In this document: piece by piece, positions 53,404-64,000 of the stretch
Layout: every line of letters starts with the position of its first letter
How positions within the stretch are numbered: position 1 is the stretch's first letter
Origin: Rhodospirillum centenum SW
GTDB taxonomy: Bacteria > Pseudomonadota > Alphaproteobacteria > Azospirillales > Azospirillaceae
Length of the DNA stretch: 64,000 bases
Reading direction: 5' to 3'
NCBI RefSeq assembly: GCF_000016185.1
Contig: NC_011420.2
Location: 3,139,001-3,203,000, forward strand
Position numbers and translations under genes: made by a program
Notes under the pieces: model-generated
Told to the model about the DNA's origin: nothing
Seen by the model: the letters and a program-made list of their open reading frames with translations, nothing else
Database searches by the model: none

Positions 53404-54612
53404 TCAGCGGCCGAAGTCCAGGCGGCCGGGGCCGTCGTGGCTGACGGCGGGGGTGCCGTCATAGGCGGCGATGGCGACGTCGCCGATACCGCTCAGCAGG
53501 ATGACCGGGTCCACGGCGGTGCCGTCGAAGCGGAAGCTGCCCGCCCCGGTGCTGGCCAGCTCGAACGGCCCGGCCCGGCCGGTGGCGACGGCGACGCTGC
53601 CGGCCCCCGACTGCACCGCCCGCAGCGCGCCGTTCACGCTGCCGATCCGCACGTCGGCCTTGCCCGGCAGGTTCAGCACCGCCTCCCGCCCCACCGTGGC
53701 GACCTGAAGGGTCGCGGCACCGGCGAGGTCGGCGGCCAGCCGCTCCACCTGTCCGGCGTTCACCTGGGCGATGCCGCGCACCTCCACCGCCAGCAGGTCG
53801 GAGACGCGGCCCAGGGTGACGGTGCCCGTCTCGGTGACGCGGACGCGGGCGGAGCGCAGGCTGCCCCCGACCTCCAGCGTGCCGCGGCGCAGGGTCAGCC
53901 GGGCCGGCGCGTCCAGGTCGCCCACCACCTTCAGGTCACCGACCAGATCGTTGACCAGCAGCGGCACGCCGCGGGGCACGGTGATGTCCAGCTCCGTCGG
54001 CGTGTCGGAGGGGCCGGGGCCGGTGATCCAGAGCACGCCGTCGCGCACGTCCAGGTCGTAGCGCCGGCGGCTGTCCAGCATGGTGATCTCGGTCCGCTCG
54101 ATGCCGGAGCGGACGCGGATGGTGACACGGCCGTAGACGTCCGCCAGCCGCAGCCCGGCCGGCGCCACCGCCGCGGCGGTGACCCGGTTCATCCCGGTCT
54201 GCCGGTCCTGCTGGCGGTCCAGCACGGCCACGTCGGCATGCGGGCCGTCCCACGCCTCGGCCTTGGCGACGGCCAGCGCGGCCGCCTCCTCCCCCGCCCG
54301 CCTGGCGGCGGCGGTGATGGCCCTGGCGTCCACCCGGGGCGTCGCCATCGGCTGCTGCTCCGCCCGCCCGGCCCTGTCCGCCTGCCCGGCCCTGTCCGCG
54401 CGCGGGGCGGCGGGCGGCTCCGGGGCGGTGATCCGGATCTCCAGGCCGGCGCTGCGGCCGTCGCCGCTTCCGTCCGTGCCGCCGTCGCCGGCCAGCACCG
54501 ACCAGACGACGACGCCCAGGGTGACCGCCACGGCGGCGATGCCGCCGGCGGGCACACCCGGGCGCAGACGGGGACGGACGGGGGCGGATTCCGCCGGACG
54601 GTCGCTCCACAT
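53404..54612 (-). CDS. Membrane-anchored beta-solenoid protein (DUF2807-like), second of two paralogues
   Basis: 402 residues. A short cytoplasmic start, one transmembrane segment (VPAGGIAAVAVTLGVVVWSVLAG), an Ala/Arg-rich linker and a C-terminal domain of about 230 residues made of short beta repeats (LVGDLKVVGDLDAPARLTLR, VTETGTVTLGRVSDLLAVEV, QSGAGSVAVATGRAGPFELA). This is the head-GIN/DUF2807 pattern found in putative adhesins and envelope-stress proteins. It is closely related to the gene just upstream. Function unknown; the long minus-strand frame and codon usage support it as real. Confidence 0.75.
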   Translation of the reverse strand: MWSDRPAESAPVRPRLRPGVPAGGIAAVAVTLGVVVWSVLAGDGGTDGSGDGRSAGLEIRITAPEPPAAPRADRAGQADRAGRAEQQPMATPRVDARAITAAARRAGEEAAALAVAKAEAWDGPHADVAVLDRQQDRQTGMNRVTAAAVAPAGLRLADVYGRVTIRVRSGIERTEITMLDSRRRYDLDVRDGVLWITGPGPSDTPTELDITVPRGVPLLVNDLVGDLKVVGDLDAPARLTLRRGTLEVGGSLRSARVRVTETGTVTLGRVSDLLAVEVRGIAQVNAGQVERLAADLAGAATLQVATVGREAVLNLPGKADVRIGSVNGALRAVQSGAGSVAVATGRAGPFELASTGAGSFRFDGTAVDPVILLSGIGDVAIAAYDGTPAVSHDGPGRLDFGR

Positions 54613-54629
54613 GCGGGCCGGTTCCGTGC

Positions 54630-55913
54630 TCAGTCGCTGCCGATGACGACGCTGCCGCGCCCGACGCGCTGCATGCGCGGTTCGCCGGTATGGTGCTCGA
54701 TGTGGATGGAGCCGGTGCCGGCGTTGAAGATCACGGGGTCGTGGGCGGTGCCGCCGAAGCTGAAGTCCCCGGCGCCGGTGACGGCGACCTGGAAGGGGCT
54801 GGCGTCGCCGCCGCCGATCTGGACCCGGCCGGCGCCGGCGAAGGCCGTCTTAAGCGGCCCGTCCATGCGCCCCACGTCGATCTCGGCATAGCCGGGCAGG
54901 GCCAGCGTCAGCCCGTTCTCCACCCGGCTGAGGGAGACGCTGGCATGGCCCTTGACCTCCAGGGCGGCGCTGCCGGCGCGCTCCACCGACAGTTCGGCCG
55001 ACCCCAGGGAGGCGAAGGTCAGGGCCCCCTCCACCCGGTTGACGGAGACGCTGCCGGACGCCAGAACGCGGATGTCGGCCGAGCGCACCCGCTCCAGCGA
55101 GACATCGCCCTGCTGCAGATCCACCGTCACGGCCCCGGCCTGCCGGCCGGTGAGCGACAGGTCGCCGGCGAAGCTGGCCAGCGTCAGGTCCGCCCCTTCG
55201 GGCAGGGTCAGGCGCACCCCCACCGGCGGGGCAGTGCCGCCGTTGCCGATCAGGGTCAGGGCGCCGTCGGTCACGTCGGTGCGCAGGCCCGAGGCGCCGT
55301 CATCCACCTCCACCCGCACCTTGTCGGTGCGGGTGGAGACCTCGACGGTGATGTCCCCGCGGACATCCACCAGCCGCACCCCGGCCGGGGCGGTGAAGCT
55401 GGCGGCCAGCCGGTCCTCCCCGTCGGAGGCGGACTTGCCCTGGGCGCCGGCGTCGTGCGTTCTCCACTCCCAGTTGCTGCTGCTGGTCCCGGCCTGCTGG
55501 CGGATCTGTTCGGCCTGCTGGCGGGCGGCCTCGGCCGCGCGGCGGATACTGTCGATGTCCACGCTGCGCAGCGCGTCCTGGACCGAGCGGGCGATCTGCT
55601 CGGGGTCGATGACGATGACGCCGGGGGCCGCCATGCTGGCCGCCGGCGGGGCCGGCCGGGCCGGGGGCGTGGGCGGTGTGGGCGGTGTGGGGGGTACGGG
55701 CGGTGTCGGGGCGATGTGCAGGGTGGCGCTGAGGCGGTGGTCGTCCGTCTCCGCCGGCGTGCCGACCAGCAGGCCCCAGCCGACGATGCCGGCCGTCACG
55801 GCCAGGGCCACGATGCCGCCGGCCGGGATGCCGGGGGTCAGGCGGGGGCGGGTCGGGGCGGATGGCGTCGCGGGCGACGACAGGGTGGCGTCCATGGGGC
55901 TGGTCCTGCGCAT
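54630..55913 (-). CDS. Membrane-anchored beta-solenoid protein (DUF2807-like), first of two paralogues
   Basis: 427 residues with the same plan as its neighbour: a transmembrane segment (IPAGGIVALAVTAGIVGWGL), a Pro/Thr tract (PTPPVPPTPPTPPTPPARP), a helical Gln-rich linker (AAEAARQQAEQIRQQAGTS) and a C-terminal beta-repeat domain (LASFAGDLSLTGRQAGAVTV, VLASGSVSVNRVEGALTFAS, VTGAGDFSFGGTAHDPVIFN). The start is 55913 or the ATG at 55895. The two genes are 17 bp apart and must be co-transcribed. Duplication with strong divergence suggests a heteromeric or specialised pair. Confidence 0.75.
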   Translation of the reverse strand: MRRTSPMDATLSSPATPSAPTRPRLTPGIPAGGIVALAVTAGIVGWGLLVGTPAETDDHRLSATLHIAPTPPVPPTPPTPPTPPARPAPPAASMAAPGVIVIDPEQIARSVQDALRSVDIDSIRRAAEAARQQAEQIRQQAGTSSSNWEWRTHDAGAQGKSASDGEDRLAASFTAPAGVRLVDVRGDITVEVSTRTDKVRVEVDDGASGLRTDVTDGALTLIGNGGTAPPVGVRLTLPEGADLTLASFAGDLSLTGRQAGAVTVDLQQGDVSLERVRSADIRVLASGSVSVNRVEGALTFASLGSAELSVERAGSAALEVKGHASVSLSRVENGLTLALPGYAEIDVGRMDGPLKTAFAGAGRVQIGGGDASPFQVAVTGAGDFSFGGTAHDPVIFNAGTGSIHIEHHTGEPRMQRVGRGSVVIGSD

Positions 55914-56049
55914 GGCCTGGAAATTCCCCTCATGATAGGCGACGCACGGCGCCTGTCTGCCGCCGTGACACGGGCGTTACAAAATTCGCGGCCGCGTTAC
56001 ACGGCCGGCTGCCGCGGTCCCGACCGGGGCAGAGGATGGCCCGGTACGC

Positions 56050-56073
56050 CCGCGGTCGCAAGAGCGACCGCGG
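56050..56073. terminator. Perfect hairpin downstream of the mutase gene
   Basis: CCGCGGTCGC-aaga-GCGACCGCGG, 30 bp after the mutase stop. The T-poor tail (GGTTTCTT) is on the plus strand, so for the mutase it would act as a stem without a U-tract. It may end transcription or stabilise the mRNA. Confidence 0.5.
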
Positions 56074-56102
56074 GGTTTCTTCCCGGGAAGCGCCGGCGCC
56101 GC

Positions 56103-58265
<2,163 letters not shown>

Positions 58266-58321
58266 CACGGCAGCTCCTCGACACCCGCGCGTCACCACGC
58301 GGCTATGCACCAAGGAACAGG

Positions 58322-58362
58322 GCGGCCGGGACGCGCGGGGGCGCCACTATAGTCCCGGCCGC
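58322..58362. repeat. Inverted repeat in the mutase leader
   Basis: GCGGCCGGGAC and GTCCCGGCCGC, perfect 11-bp arms around a 19-base loop, 57 bp upstream of the mutase start. It may be an operator or an mRNA hairpin. It does not look like a cobalamin riboswitch. Confidence 0.5.
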
Positions 58363-58556
58363 ATCGGCTTGTCACGGCACCCCGCCCCCCGGCCCGCGCT
58401 CCGCATGGCCGTCATGTGCGCTCCGGGACGCTGCCGGAAGGTCGGTTTTCCAAGAAAACCGCCATGGTTTACGAGAAATGTTGCCTCATACTAGTGAAGG
58501 CCATATGATAGGCTTAAATCTACAGTTAATAGAACAGAGTTTGCGGATTTCTCGTC

Positions 58557-58991
58557 ATGGCAGCAAAGCGGCGCCCTTCGGCCCATCCTGACGCCCTCGC
58601 CCCCGACGCCATGCGGTCGATCTGCAAGAACGTCACGGTCGCCGGCCGCCGCACGAGCGTGCGGATGGAGCCGATCATGTGGCAGTGCCTTGAGGAAATC
58701 TGCCGGCGGGAGGGGCGGACGGTCCATGAGATCGTCACCCTGATCGACCGTCTGCGCGGTGACGGCGGCCTCACGGCGGCGTTGCGCATCTTCCTGGTCG
58801 GCTACCTGCAACAGGCGGCCAGCCGCTCGGCCGGGCTGCTGTCCGCGGCCGGGGCTGCTGCCGGGCCGCGGCCGGCGCCGCACCCGATCCTGGGGATGTC
58901 CGAAGAAGCGGCCGGATACAATCCCGGTGCCCGCCGCTACAGCCCCGCCTTCGAGGATGCGATCCGCATCTTCGACACGCTGGACGACTGA
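58557..58991 (+). CDS. Ribbon-helix-helix domain protein (second paralogue)
   Basis: 144 residues. The centre reads KNVTVAGRRTSVRMEPIMWQCLEEICRREGRTVHEI and LTAALRIFLVGYLQQAA, clearly paralogous to 17895-18287. The C-terminus is different and includes ARRYSPAFEDAIRIFDTLDD. The upstream 80 bp are AT-rich and probably carry its promoter. A DNA-binding role is predicted from the fold only. Confidence 0.87.
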   Translation: MAAKRRPSAHPDALAPDAMRSICKNVTVAGRRTSVRMEPIMWQCLEEICRREGRTVHEIVTLIDRLRGDGGLTAALRIFLVGYLQQAASRSAGLLSAAGAAAGPRPAPHPILGMSEEAAGYNPGARRYSPAFEDAIRIFDTLDD

Positions 58992-59070
58992 CGGATCGGT
59001 ATTTTTTCTTTAACCCCTGGTTGTATTCTTCCGGCGGCCGCCCGTTCTTCCGACGGGGGTCCCCAGGCCA

Positions 59071-59098
59071 GTCCCGGTCCCGGTCCCGGTCCCGGTCC
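59071..59098. repeat. GTCCCG hexanucleotide tandem repeat
   Basis: Four and a half units of GTCCCG, followed at once by two CGCGACCTG-type units, in the spacer before upp. A slippage-prone simple repeat. Confidence 0.85.
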
Positions 59099-59205
59099 TG
59101 CGCGCGACCTGCGCGCGACCTGCGCGTCCTCTCGCCGCGCGTCCCCTCCCCGTGTGCGCCCGGATGCGCTAGGGTGCGCCGATCCCGACGTGAACGGCCC
59201 GGTCC

Positions 59206-59856
59206 ATGCGAACCCATCCCGATTTTCCGAACCTCTTCATCCTCGACCACCCGCTGATCCAGCACAAGCTCTCCCACATGCGGGACCGGCAGCGCTCGAC
59301 CATGGGCTTCCGCCAGCTCCTGAAGGAGATCGCGCTGCTCATGGGCTACGAGATCACGCGCGACCTGCCGCTCACCACCGAAGCGATCGAGACGCCGCTC
59401 TGCACGATGGATGCGCCGGTCATCGAGGGCAAGAAGCTGGCGATCGTGCCGATCCTGCGGGCCGGCCTGATCATGGCGGAAGGCCTGCTGGAGCTGGTGC
59501 CGGCAGCGCGCGAGGGGCATATCGGCCTCTACCGCGACCACGACACCAAGATGCCGGTGGAATATCTGGTGAAGCTGCCCGATCCGGCGGGCCGCCGCTT
59601 CATCCTGGTCGATCCCATGCTCGCCACCGGCAATTCGGCCGTGCATGCGGTGGACGTGCTGAACCGGAACGGCGTGCTGGACGCGCAGATCCGGTTCATG
59701 GCGCTCGTCGCCGCGCCCGAGGGGGTGCGCACCTTCCATGCCGCGCATCCCACGGTGCCGGTCTTCACCGCGGGGCTGGACAGCCACCTGAACCCCAACG
59801 CCTACATCGTCCCCGGCCTGGGCGATGCCGGCGACCGGCTGTTCGGCACGAAGTAG
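59206..59856 (+). CDS. upp: Uracil phosphoribosyltransferase
   Basis: 216 residues; salvages uracil to UMP using PRPP. The N-terminus [20 protein letters not shown], the flexible loop region [20 protein letters not shown], the PRPP motif [14 protein letters not shown] and the uracil-binding C-terminus [20 protein letters not shown] are all present. Length is normal and it stands alone. Confidence 0.96.
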   Translation: MRTHPDFPNLFILDHPLIQHKLSHMRDRQRSTMGFRQLLKEIALLMGYEITRDLPLTTEAIETPLCTMDAPVIEGKKLAIVPILRAGLIMAEGLLELVPAAREGHIGLYRDHDTKMPVEYLVKLPDPAGRRFILVDPMLATGNSAVHAVDVLNRNGVLDAQIRFMALVAAPEGVRTFHAAHPTVPVFTAGLDSHLNPNAYIVPGLGDAGDRLFGTK

Positions 59857-59946
59857 GCCGCCGGCCCGGGCCGACGCTTCTCCTTGCGTCCCGCGGGGGA
59901 CCTGCGGCACACCTGCAGCCGGCATGCCCCCACGGGAAGAGGCTCC

Positions 59947-60906
59947 ATGAAGCGCGTCCTGCTCGGATTTCTGGCCTTCGTCCTGCTGATCGTCGCGGCC
60001 ACGGCGGTCTGGCTCTACACCCCCGACCTGCCGCGGGAGGAGGTGGAGGCGCTCTATCTCCGCGACCCGGGCGACTACCGCGAGATCGCCGGCCAGCGGC
60101 TGCATGTCCGGGTGGAGGGCGAGGGTCCGGCCGTCGTGCTGATCCACGGCTTCGGCTCCAGCCTGCTGACATGGGACGCCTGGGCCCGGGATCTGGCGAC
60201 GGACCACCGGGTGGTCCGCTTCGACCTGCCCGGCCACGGCCTCTCCGGCCCCGCCCCGGACGACGATTACGGCATCGACCGCAGCGTCGCGCTGATCGGC
60301 GCCCTGCTGGACGCGCTGGGGCTGGAGCGCGCCACCCTGGTGGGCAACTCCCTGGGCGGGCTGGCCGCCTGGCGTTTCGCCGCTGCCCGTCCGGACCGGG
60401 TGGAGAAGCTGGTGCTGATCGCCGCCGGCGGTTTCGTGCCGCCCGGGGCCGCCTACGGCCAGCGGATCGAGGTGCCGCCCGCGTTCCGGGCGATGCGCTC
60501 TGTCCTGCCGGAATCCATGGTGCGCGCCAGCCTCGCCAGCATGTACGGCGATCCCGCCCGGCTGGACCCGGAGACGGTGCGCCGCTACTGGACCATGATG
60601 CGGGCGCCGGGCGTGCGCGACGCCCTGGTCCGGCGGCTGGAGGATTTCACGACCGAGGACCCGGTGCCGCTGCTGGCCCGCATCCCGGCGCCGACCCTGG
60701 TGATGTGGGGCGCCCGCGATGTCATGGTCCCGGCGACCGACGCCGCCCGCTTCGCCGGCGCGCTGCCGGACGCGCGGGTGGTGATCTGGCCGGATCTGGG
60801 CCATGTCCCGATGGAAGAGGCGCCGGAGCGGACCCTGGCGGACCTGCGCGCGTTCCTGGCAGGGGTGCCGGTGGGAACCGCCCCCGCCGCGGTGCCCGCA
60901 CCCTGA
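59947..60906 (+). CDS. Alpha/beta hydrolase, membrane-anchored
   Basis: 319 residues. An N-terminal transmembrane anchor (LLGFLAFVLLIVAATAVWLY) precedes an alpha/beta-hydrolase fold. The oxyanion-hole strand is VLIHGFGSSLLTWDAW. The nucleophile elbow is LVGNSLGGLAAW (Ser). The acid is expected in VMWGARDVMVP and the His in WPDLGHVPMEEAP. The substrate is not known. The start at 59947 follows GGAAGAGG. It is separate from upp by 90 bp. Confidence 0.92.
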   Translation: MKRVLLGFLAFVLLIVAATAVWLYTPDLPREEVEALYLRDPGDYREIAGQRLHVRVEGEGPAVVLIHGFGSSLLTWDAWARDLATDHRVVRFDLPGHGLSGPAPDDDYGIDRSVALIGALLDALGLERATLVGNSLGGLAAWRFAAARPDRVEKLVLIAAGGFVPPGAAYGQRIEVPPAFRAMRSVLPESMVRASLASMYGDPARLDPETVRRYWTMMRAPGVRDALVRRLEDFTTEDPVPLLARIPAPTLVMWGARDVMVPATDAARFAGALPDARVVIWPDLGHVPMEEAPERTLADLRAFLAGVPVGTAPAAVPAP

Positions 60907-60918
60907 GCCCACGGGGGC

Positions 60919-61093
60919 GGGTCATCGCTGGTCTTGACCGTCCCGCCGGAGGCGGGTCCGGGTCATTGCGGGCCCCGACCGGCCCGCCGGAGACGGGTCC
61001 GGTCATTGCGGGCCCCGACCGGTCCGCCGGAGGCGGGGCCGGGTCATTGCGGGCCCCGGCCGGTCCGCCGGAGGCGGGTCCGGTCATTGCGGG
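60919..61093. repeat. 41-bp tandem repeat tract before the aap operon
   Basis: Four copies of a 40-41-bp unit (starting GGTCATTGCGGGCCCCGACC, then GGTCCGCCGGAGGCGGGTCC) plus a partial fifth. The first copy is more divergent. Each unit contains a small inverted repeat around CCGCCGGAGGCGG. It lies between two genes and ends 130 bp before the aapJ start. It looks like a REP-type array. Confidence 0.85.
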
Positions 61094-61223
61094 ACTGTAC
61101 CGCACCCGCAAACCCTGTTTAGACTGCGCGCCGACCGGCCGGGCCGTGGTTTTCCATCCCGTCCGCACTGTAAAGAACAACAAACCGTCCCGCAGGGGGC
61201 CATTCAGCTTGGGGAACGTGATC

Positions 61224-62285
61224 ATGACCCTTCGCCGTCTCCTTCCGCCGCGTCCGGGGGCCACGCTGCGCCTCGCCGCCGTCGCGCTGGCGCTGGCCGC
61301 CGGACTGACCGCCGCCGGCGGGGCCTCGGCGCAGCAGTCCACCCTGGACCAGATCAAGCAGCGCGGCGTGCTGCGCTGCGGCGTGAACACCGGCCTCGCC
61401 GGTTTCAGCACTCCGGACAGCCAGGGCCGCTGGACCGGCCTGGACGTCGATGTCTGCAAGGCGATCGCCGCCGCCGCGCTGGGCGATGCCGGCAAGGTCC
61501 ATTACGCCCCGCTGTCGGCGCAGCAACGGCTGACGGCGTTGCAGTCGGGCGAGGTGGACATCCTCTCGCGCAACACGACCTGGAGCCTGTCGCGCGACAC
61601 CCAGGGCATGAATTTCGGCCCCGTCGTCTATTATGACGGCCAGGGCTTCATGGTGCCGAAGGCGCTGGGCGTGACCAGCGCCAAGCAGCTCGACGGCGCC
61701 ACCGTCTGCGTGCAGACCGGCACCACGACCGAGCTGAACCTCGCCGACTACTTCGCCGCCAACCGGATGAGCTTCAAGCCGGTGGTGATCGAGTCCTTCG
61801 ACGAGGTGGTGGCCGCCTTCTTCTCCGGCCGCTGCGATGTCTTCACCACGGACGGCAGCCAGCTCGCCAGCGTGCGCGCGGTCAGCGCCGCCGCCCCGGA
61901 CGACTACGTGATCCTGCCGGAGATCATCTCCAAGGAACCGCTGGCCCCGGTGGTGCGCCACGGCGACGACCAGTGGTTCGACATCGTGAAGTGGACCGTC
62001 TACGCCCTGCTGGAGGCGGAGGAGAAGGGCATCACCGCCGCCAACGTGGACGAGAAGAAGAAGAGCGCCGATCCCACCGTGCAGCGCCTGCTGGGCGTGC
62101 AGCCCGGCATGGGGCAGTCCCTGGGCCTGGACGACGCCTGGGCCTACCGGGCGATCAAGGCCGTGGGCAACTACGGCGAGGTCTTCGAGCGCAATGTCGG
62201 CAAGGCCACGCCGCTGCGCCTGGAGCGCGGCCTGAACGCGCTGTGGACGAACGGCGGCCTGATGTACGCCCCCCCGGTCCGCTGA
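61224..62285 (+). CDS. aapJ: General L-amino-acid ABC transporter, periplasmic binding protein
   Basis: 353 residues. Signal peptide (LRLAAVALALAAGLTAAGGASA, cleaved near AQQ). Mature sequence STLDQIKQRGVLRCGVNTGL, GRWTGLDVDVCKAIAAAAL, RLTALQSGEVDILSRNTTWS, and VCVQTGTTTELNLADYFAAN match AapJ/BztA binding proteins for broad-range L-amino acids. The start at 61224 (MTLRRLLPPRPG) follows GGGGAA; a GTG at 61218 is in frame. It leads the operon with permease genes following directly. Confidence 0.94.
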   Translation: MTLRRLLPPRPGATLRLAAVALALAAGLTAAGGASAQQSTLDQIKQRGVLRCGVNTGLAGFSTPDSQGRWTGLDVDVCKAIAAAALGDAGKVHYAPLSAQQRLTALQSGEVDILSRNTTWSLSRDTQGMNFGPVVYYDGQGFMVPKALGVTSAKQLDGATVCVQTGTTTELNLADYFAANRMSFKPVVIESFDEVVAAFFSGRCDVFTTDGSQLASVRAVSAAAPDDYVILPEIISKEPLAPVVRHGDDQWFDIVKWTVYALLEAEEKGITAANVDEKKKSADPTVQRLLGVQPGMGQSLGLDDAWAYRAIKAVGNYGEVFERNVGKATPLRLERGLNALWTNGGLMYAPPVR

Positions 62286-62298
62286 ACGGGGCGGGACC

Positions 62299-63489
62299 GT
62301 GACCTCATCGGCTCCGCGTGATGCCGCCGCGCCGCCGGTGCGGCGGCGGCTGTCGTTGAACGACCCCTTCGTCCGTGCCGTGCTGTGGCAGGCCGGGGTG
62401 GCCCTGCTGCTGGGGCTCGTGGCCTGGTATCTGGTCTCCAACACGATGGAGAACCTCGCCCGGCAGGCCGTCGCCACCGGCTACGGATTCCTGGACATGC
62501 CCGCCGGCTTCCATGTCGGGGAGGCGCCGATCCCCTATTCCCCGACCGACACCTACGGCCGGGCCTTCCTGGTCGGCATCCTGAACACGCTGAAGGTGGC
62601 GGCCATCGGCATCGTGCTGGCCACCGTGCTGGGCGTGCTGCTGGGCATCGCCCGGCTGTCGGGCAACTGGCTGGTGGCGAAGCTGTCGGCCGGCTATGTC
62701 GAGGTGGTGCGCAACGTGCCGCTGCTGCTGCAGCTCTTCCTCTGGTACGGGCTGCTGACGGAGGCGCTGCCGGGGCCGCGGCAGGCGCTGGAGCCGGTGC
62801 CGGGTGTCTTCCTCTCCAACCGGGGCCTGAAGCTGCCGGCCCCGGGCGAGGGCGGCGGCTGGGAGCTGGCGCTCTACGCGCTGCTGGCCGGCATCGCGCT
62901 GACGGTCGCTCTGTCGTTCTGGAACCGGCGGCGGCAGGCGGCCACGGGCCGGCGCCTGCCCATGGGGACCATCGGCACCGGGCTGGTGGCGGGGCTGCCG
63001 GCGCTGGTGCTGCTGGCGCTGGGCGCCCCGCTGGACGTGCCCGAGCTGCGCGGCTTCAACTTCGCCGGCGGCGCCACGCTGACGCCGGAGCTGTCGGCGC
63101 TGCTGTTCGGGCTGGTCGCCTACACCGCCGCCTTCATCGGGGAGATCGTGCGCAGCGGCATCCTGGCGGTGCCGCAGGGCCAGACCGAGGCGGCCCGCGC
63201 CCTGGGCCTGTCGGGCGGGCAGACGATGCGGCTGGTGGTGCTGCCGCAGGCGCTGCGGGTGATCGTGCCGCCGACCACCAGCCAGTACCTGAACCTGACC
63301 AAGAACAGTTCGCTGGCGGTGGCGATCGGCTATCCCGACTTCGTCTCCATCGTGAACACGACGATCAACCAGACCGGCCAGGCGCTCGAAGGCGTGGCCG
63401 CCGTCATGGCCGTGTACCTGACGATCAGCATCGCGCTGTCGCTGCTGATGAACTGGTACAACGCCCGGATCGCGCTGAAGGAGCGGTGA
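62299..63489 (+). CDS. aapQ: General L-amino-acid ABC transporter permease
   Basis: 396 residues with about eight transmembrane segments. The AapQ-specific N-terminal part (LNDPFVRAVLWQAGVALLLG, NTMENLARQAVATGYGFLDM) precedes the permease core AFLVGILNTLKVAAIGIVLA, and the EAA-type loop EAARALGLSGGQTMRLVVLPQALRVI binds the ATPase. It starts with GTG at 62299, 13 bp after aapJ. It forms the channel with AapM. Confidence 0.93.
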   Translation: MTSSAPRDAAAPPVRRRLSLNDPFVRAVLWQAGVALLLGLVAWYLVSNTMENLARQAVATGYGFLDMPAGFHVGEAPIPYSPTDTYGRAFLVGILNTLKVAAIGIVLATVLGVLLGIARLSGNWLVAKLSAGYVEVVRNVPLLLQLFLWYGLLTEALPGPRQALEPVPGVFLSNRGLKLPAPGEGGGWELALYALLAGIALTVALSFWNRRRQAATGRRLPMGTIGTGLVAGLPALVLLALGAPLDVPELRGFNFAGGATLTPELSALLFGLVAYTAAFIGEIVRSGILAVPQGQTEAARALGLSGGQTMRLVVLPQALRVIVPPTTSQYLNLTKNSSLAVAIGYPDFVSIVNTTINQTGQALEGVAAVMAVYLTISIALSLLMNWYNARIALKER

Positions 63490-63490
63490 G

Positions 63491-64000
63491 ATGACCCAGG
63501 AGCATGCCGCCGCCCCGGTCGCGCCGCCCCGGCCGCCGCGGTCCGGTCCCCTGGCCTGGATGCGGGCCAACCTGTTCTCCACCTGGTACAACGCGCTGCT
63601 GACCCTGCTCGTGCTCTGGGTGGCGGCGCAGGCGCTCCCGGGCGTCATCGCCTGGGCCCTGCGCGACGCCGTCTGGATCGCGGACGACGCCGCGGCCTGC
63701 CGGCAGGCGGGCGGGGCCTGCTGGGCCTTCATCGCGGAGAAGGCCCGCTTCATCCTGTTCGGCACCTATCCCTACCAGCAGCACTGGCGGCCCGCGGTCG
63801 CCATGCTGGCGGTGATCGCCATGCTGCTGGCCTCGGCCGACCGCCGGCTCTGGGGCCGGCCGCTGCTGCTGGTCTGGGGCCTGGGGCTGGGCGTCGCGGG
63901 CGCGCTCATGTTCGGCGGCTTCGCCGGGCTGGACTACGTGCCGACGGCGCGCTGGGGCGGTCTGCCGCTGACGCTGGCGCTGGCCGTCGTCGGGCTGGCC
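63491..64000 (+). CDS. aapM: General L-amino-acid ABC transporter permease, partial
   Basis: The first 170 codons of the second permease; it runs off the window edge. LAWMRANLFSTWYNALLTLL, VLWVAAQALPGVIAWALRDA and CRQAGGACWAFIAEKARFILFGTYPYQQHWR are characteristic of AapM/BztC. The ATG is 1 bp after the aapQ stop. The ATPase aapP is expected next, outside the window. Confidence 0.93.
   Translation, partial: MTQEHAAAPVAPPRPPRSGPLAWMRANLFSTWYNALLTLLVLWVAAQALPGVIAWALRDAVWIADDAAACRQAGGACWAFIAEKARFILFGTYPYQQHWRPAVAMLAVIAMLLASADRRLWGRPLLLVWGLGLGVAGALMFGGFAGLDYVPTARWGGLPLTLALAVVGLA

Noticed and set aside
58266-58490. Cobalamin riboswitch upstream of the mutase
   Set aside because: No B12-box-like sequence is visible; only a simple inverted repeat.
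60919-61093. Coding repeats
   Set aside because: The units differ in length by one base, which would break any frame.

Overview
The window is 64 kb of very GC-rich DNA (roughly 70 % or more in most genes). The gene content points to an alphaproteobacterium, most likely a Rhodospirillales/Azospirillaceae-type organism: two methyl-accepting chemotaxis proteins, aerobic cobalamin genes cobS/cobT, thiO-thiS-thiG-thiE, meaB plus methylmalonyl-CoA mutase, an aapJQM amino-acid importer and a pyrF-trpF pair. This placement is inferred from content and base composition, not from a search.

Layout. 1-5.6 kb: the end of gyrB, a lower-GC KAP-family P-loop NTPase, and a chemotaxis receptor. 5.7-9.5 kb: a three-gene molybdenum hydroxylase operon (2Fe-2S, FAD/4Fe-4S and Mo subunits) with overlapping start and stop codons. 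9.6-18.9 kb: an HNH endonuclease, a MarR regulator, cobT and cobS split by a higBA toxin-antitoxin pair and a gene relic, a DnaJ-domain protein, a DMT transporter, bolA and a ribbon-helix-helix protein. 19-21.8 kb: an abortive-infection-like gene broken by an ISAs1-family element, the whole flanked by a perfect 43-bp direct repeat that includes the 3' end of a chemotaxis receptor gene. 21.8-33.6 kb: that receptor, a ybbA/ybbP-type ABC exporter (ATPase frameshifted) divergent from tesA, a FIST protein, an aldo-keto reductase, thpR, a second toxin-antitoxin-like pair, pyrF and trpF. 33.7-40.5 kb: a secreted Ala/Gln/Val-rich repeat protein, meaB, an acyl-CoA dehydrogenase and a TPP-riboswitch-controlled thiamine operon with a frameshifted thiE.

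40.7-53.4 kb is accessory. A lower-GC RelE-like nuclease gene and an orphan BrnA-type antitoxin precede a minus-strand block of podovirus-like genes: capsid, two tail-tube genes, an internal virion protein, tail spike, large terminase, SleB-type lysin and a 3-TM holin. I see no portal, scaffold, integrase or replication gene, so this is a prophage remnant. Inside it lies a hipBA-like pair whose HipA has lost the kinase core. Upstream of hipB are five exact 27-bp-spaced palindromes that fall into two co-varying arm classes.

53.4-64 kb: two tandem membrane-anchored paralogues, methylmalonyl-CoA mutase, a second ribbon-helix-helix protein, upp, an alpha/beta hydrolase, a 41-bp tandem repeat tract and the start of the aap amino-acid transporter.

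Two themes stand out. Many small defence or toxin-antitoxin-like units are scattered as single insertions among housekeeping genes: KAP, HNH, higBA, abi, DUF4258/HTH, RelE-like nuclease/BrnA and hipBA. Three otherwise conserved genes (ybbA, thiE and a phage gene) each carry one frame disruption of a single base, which is either real decay or sequence error.
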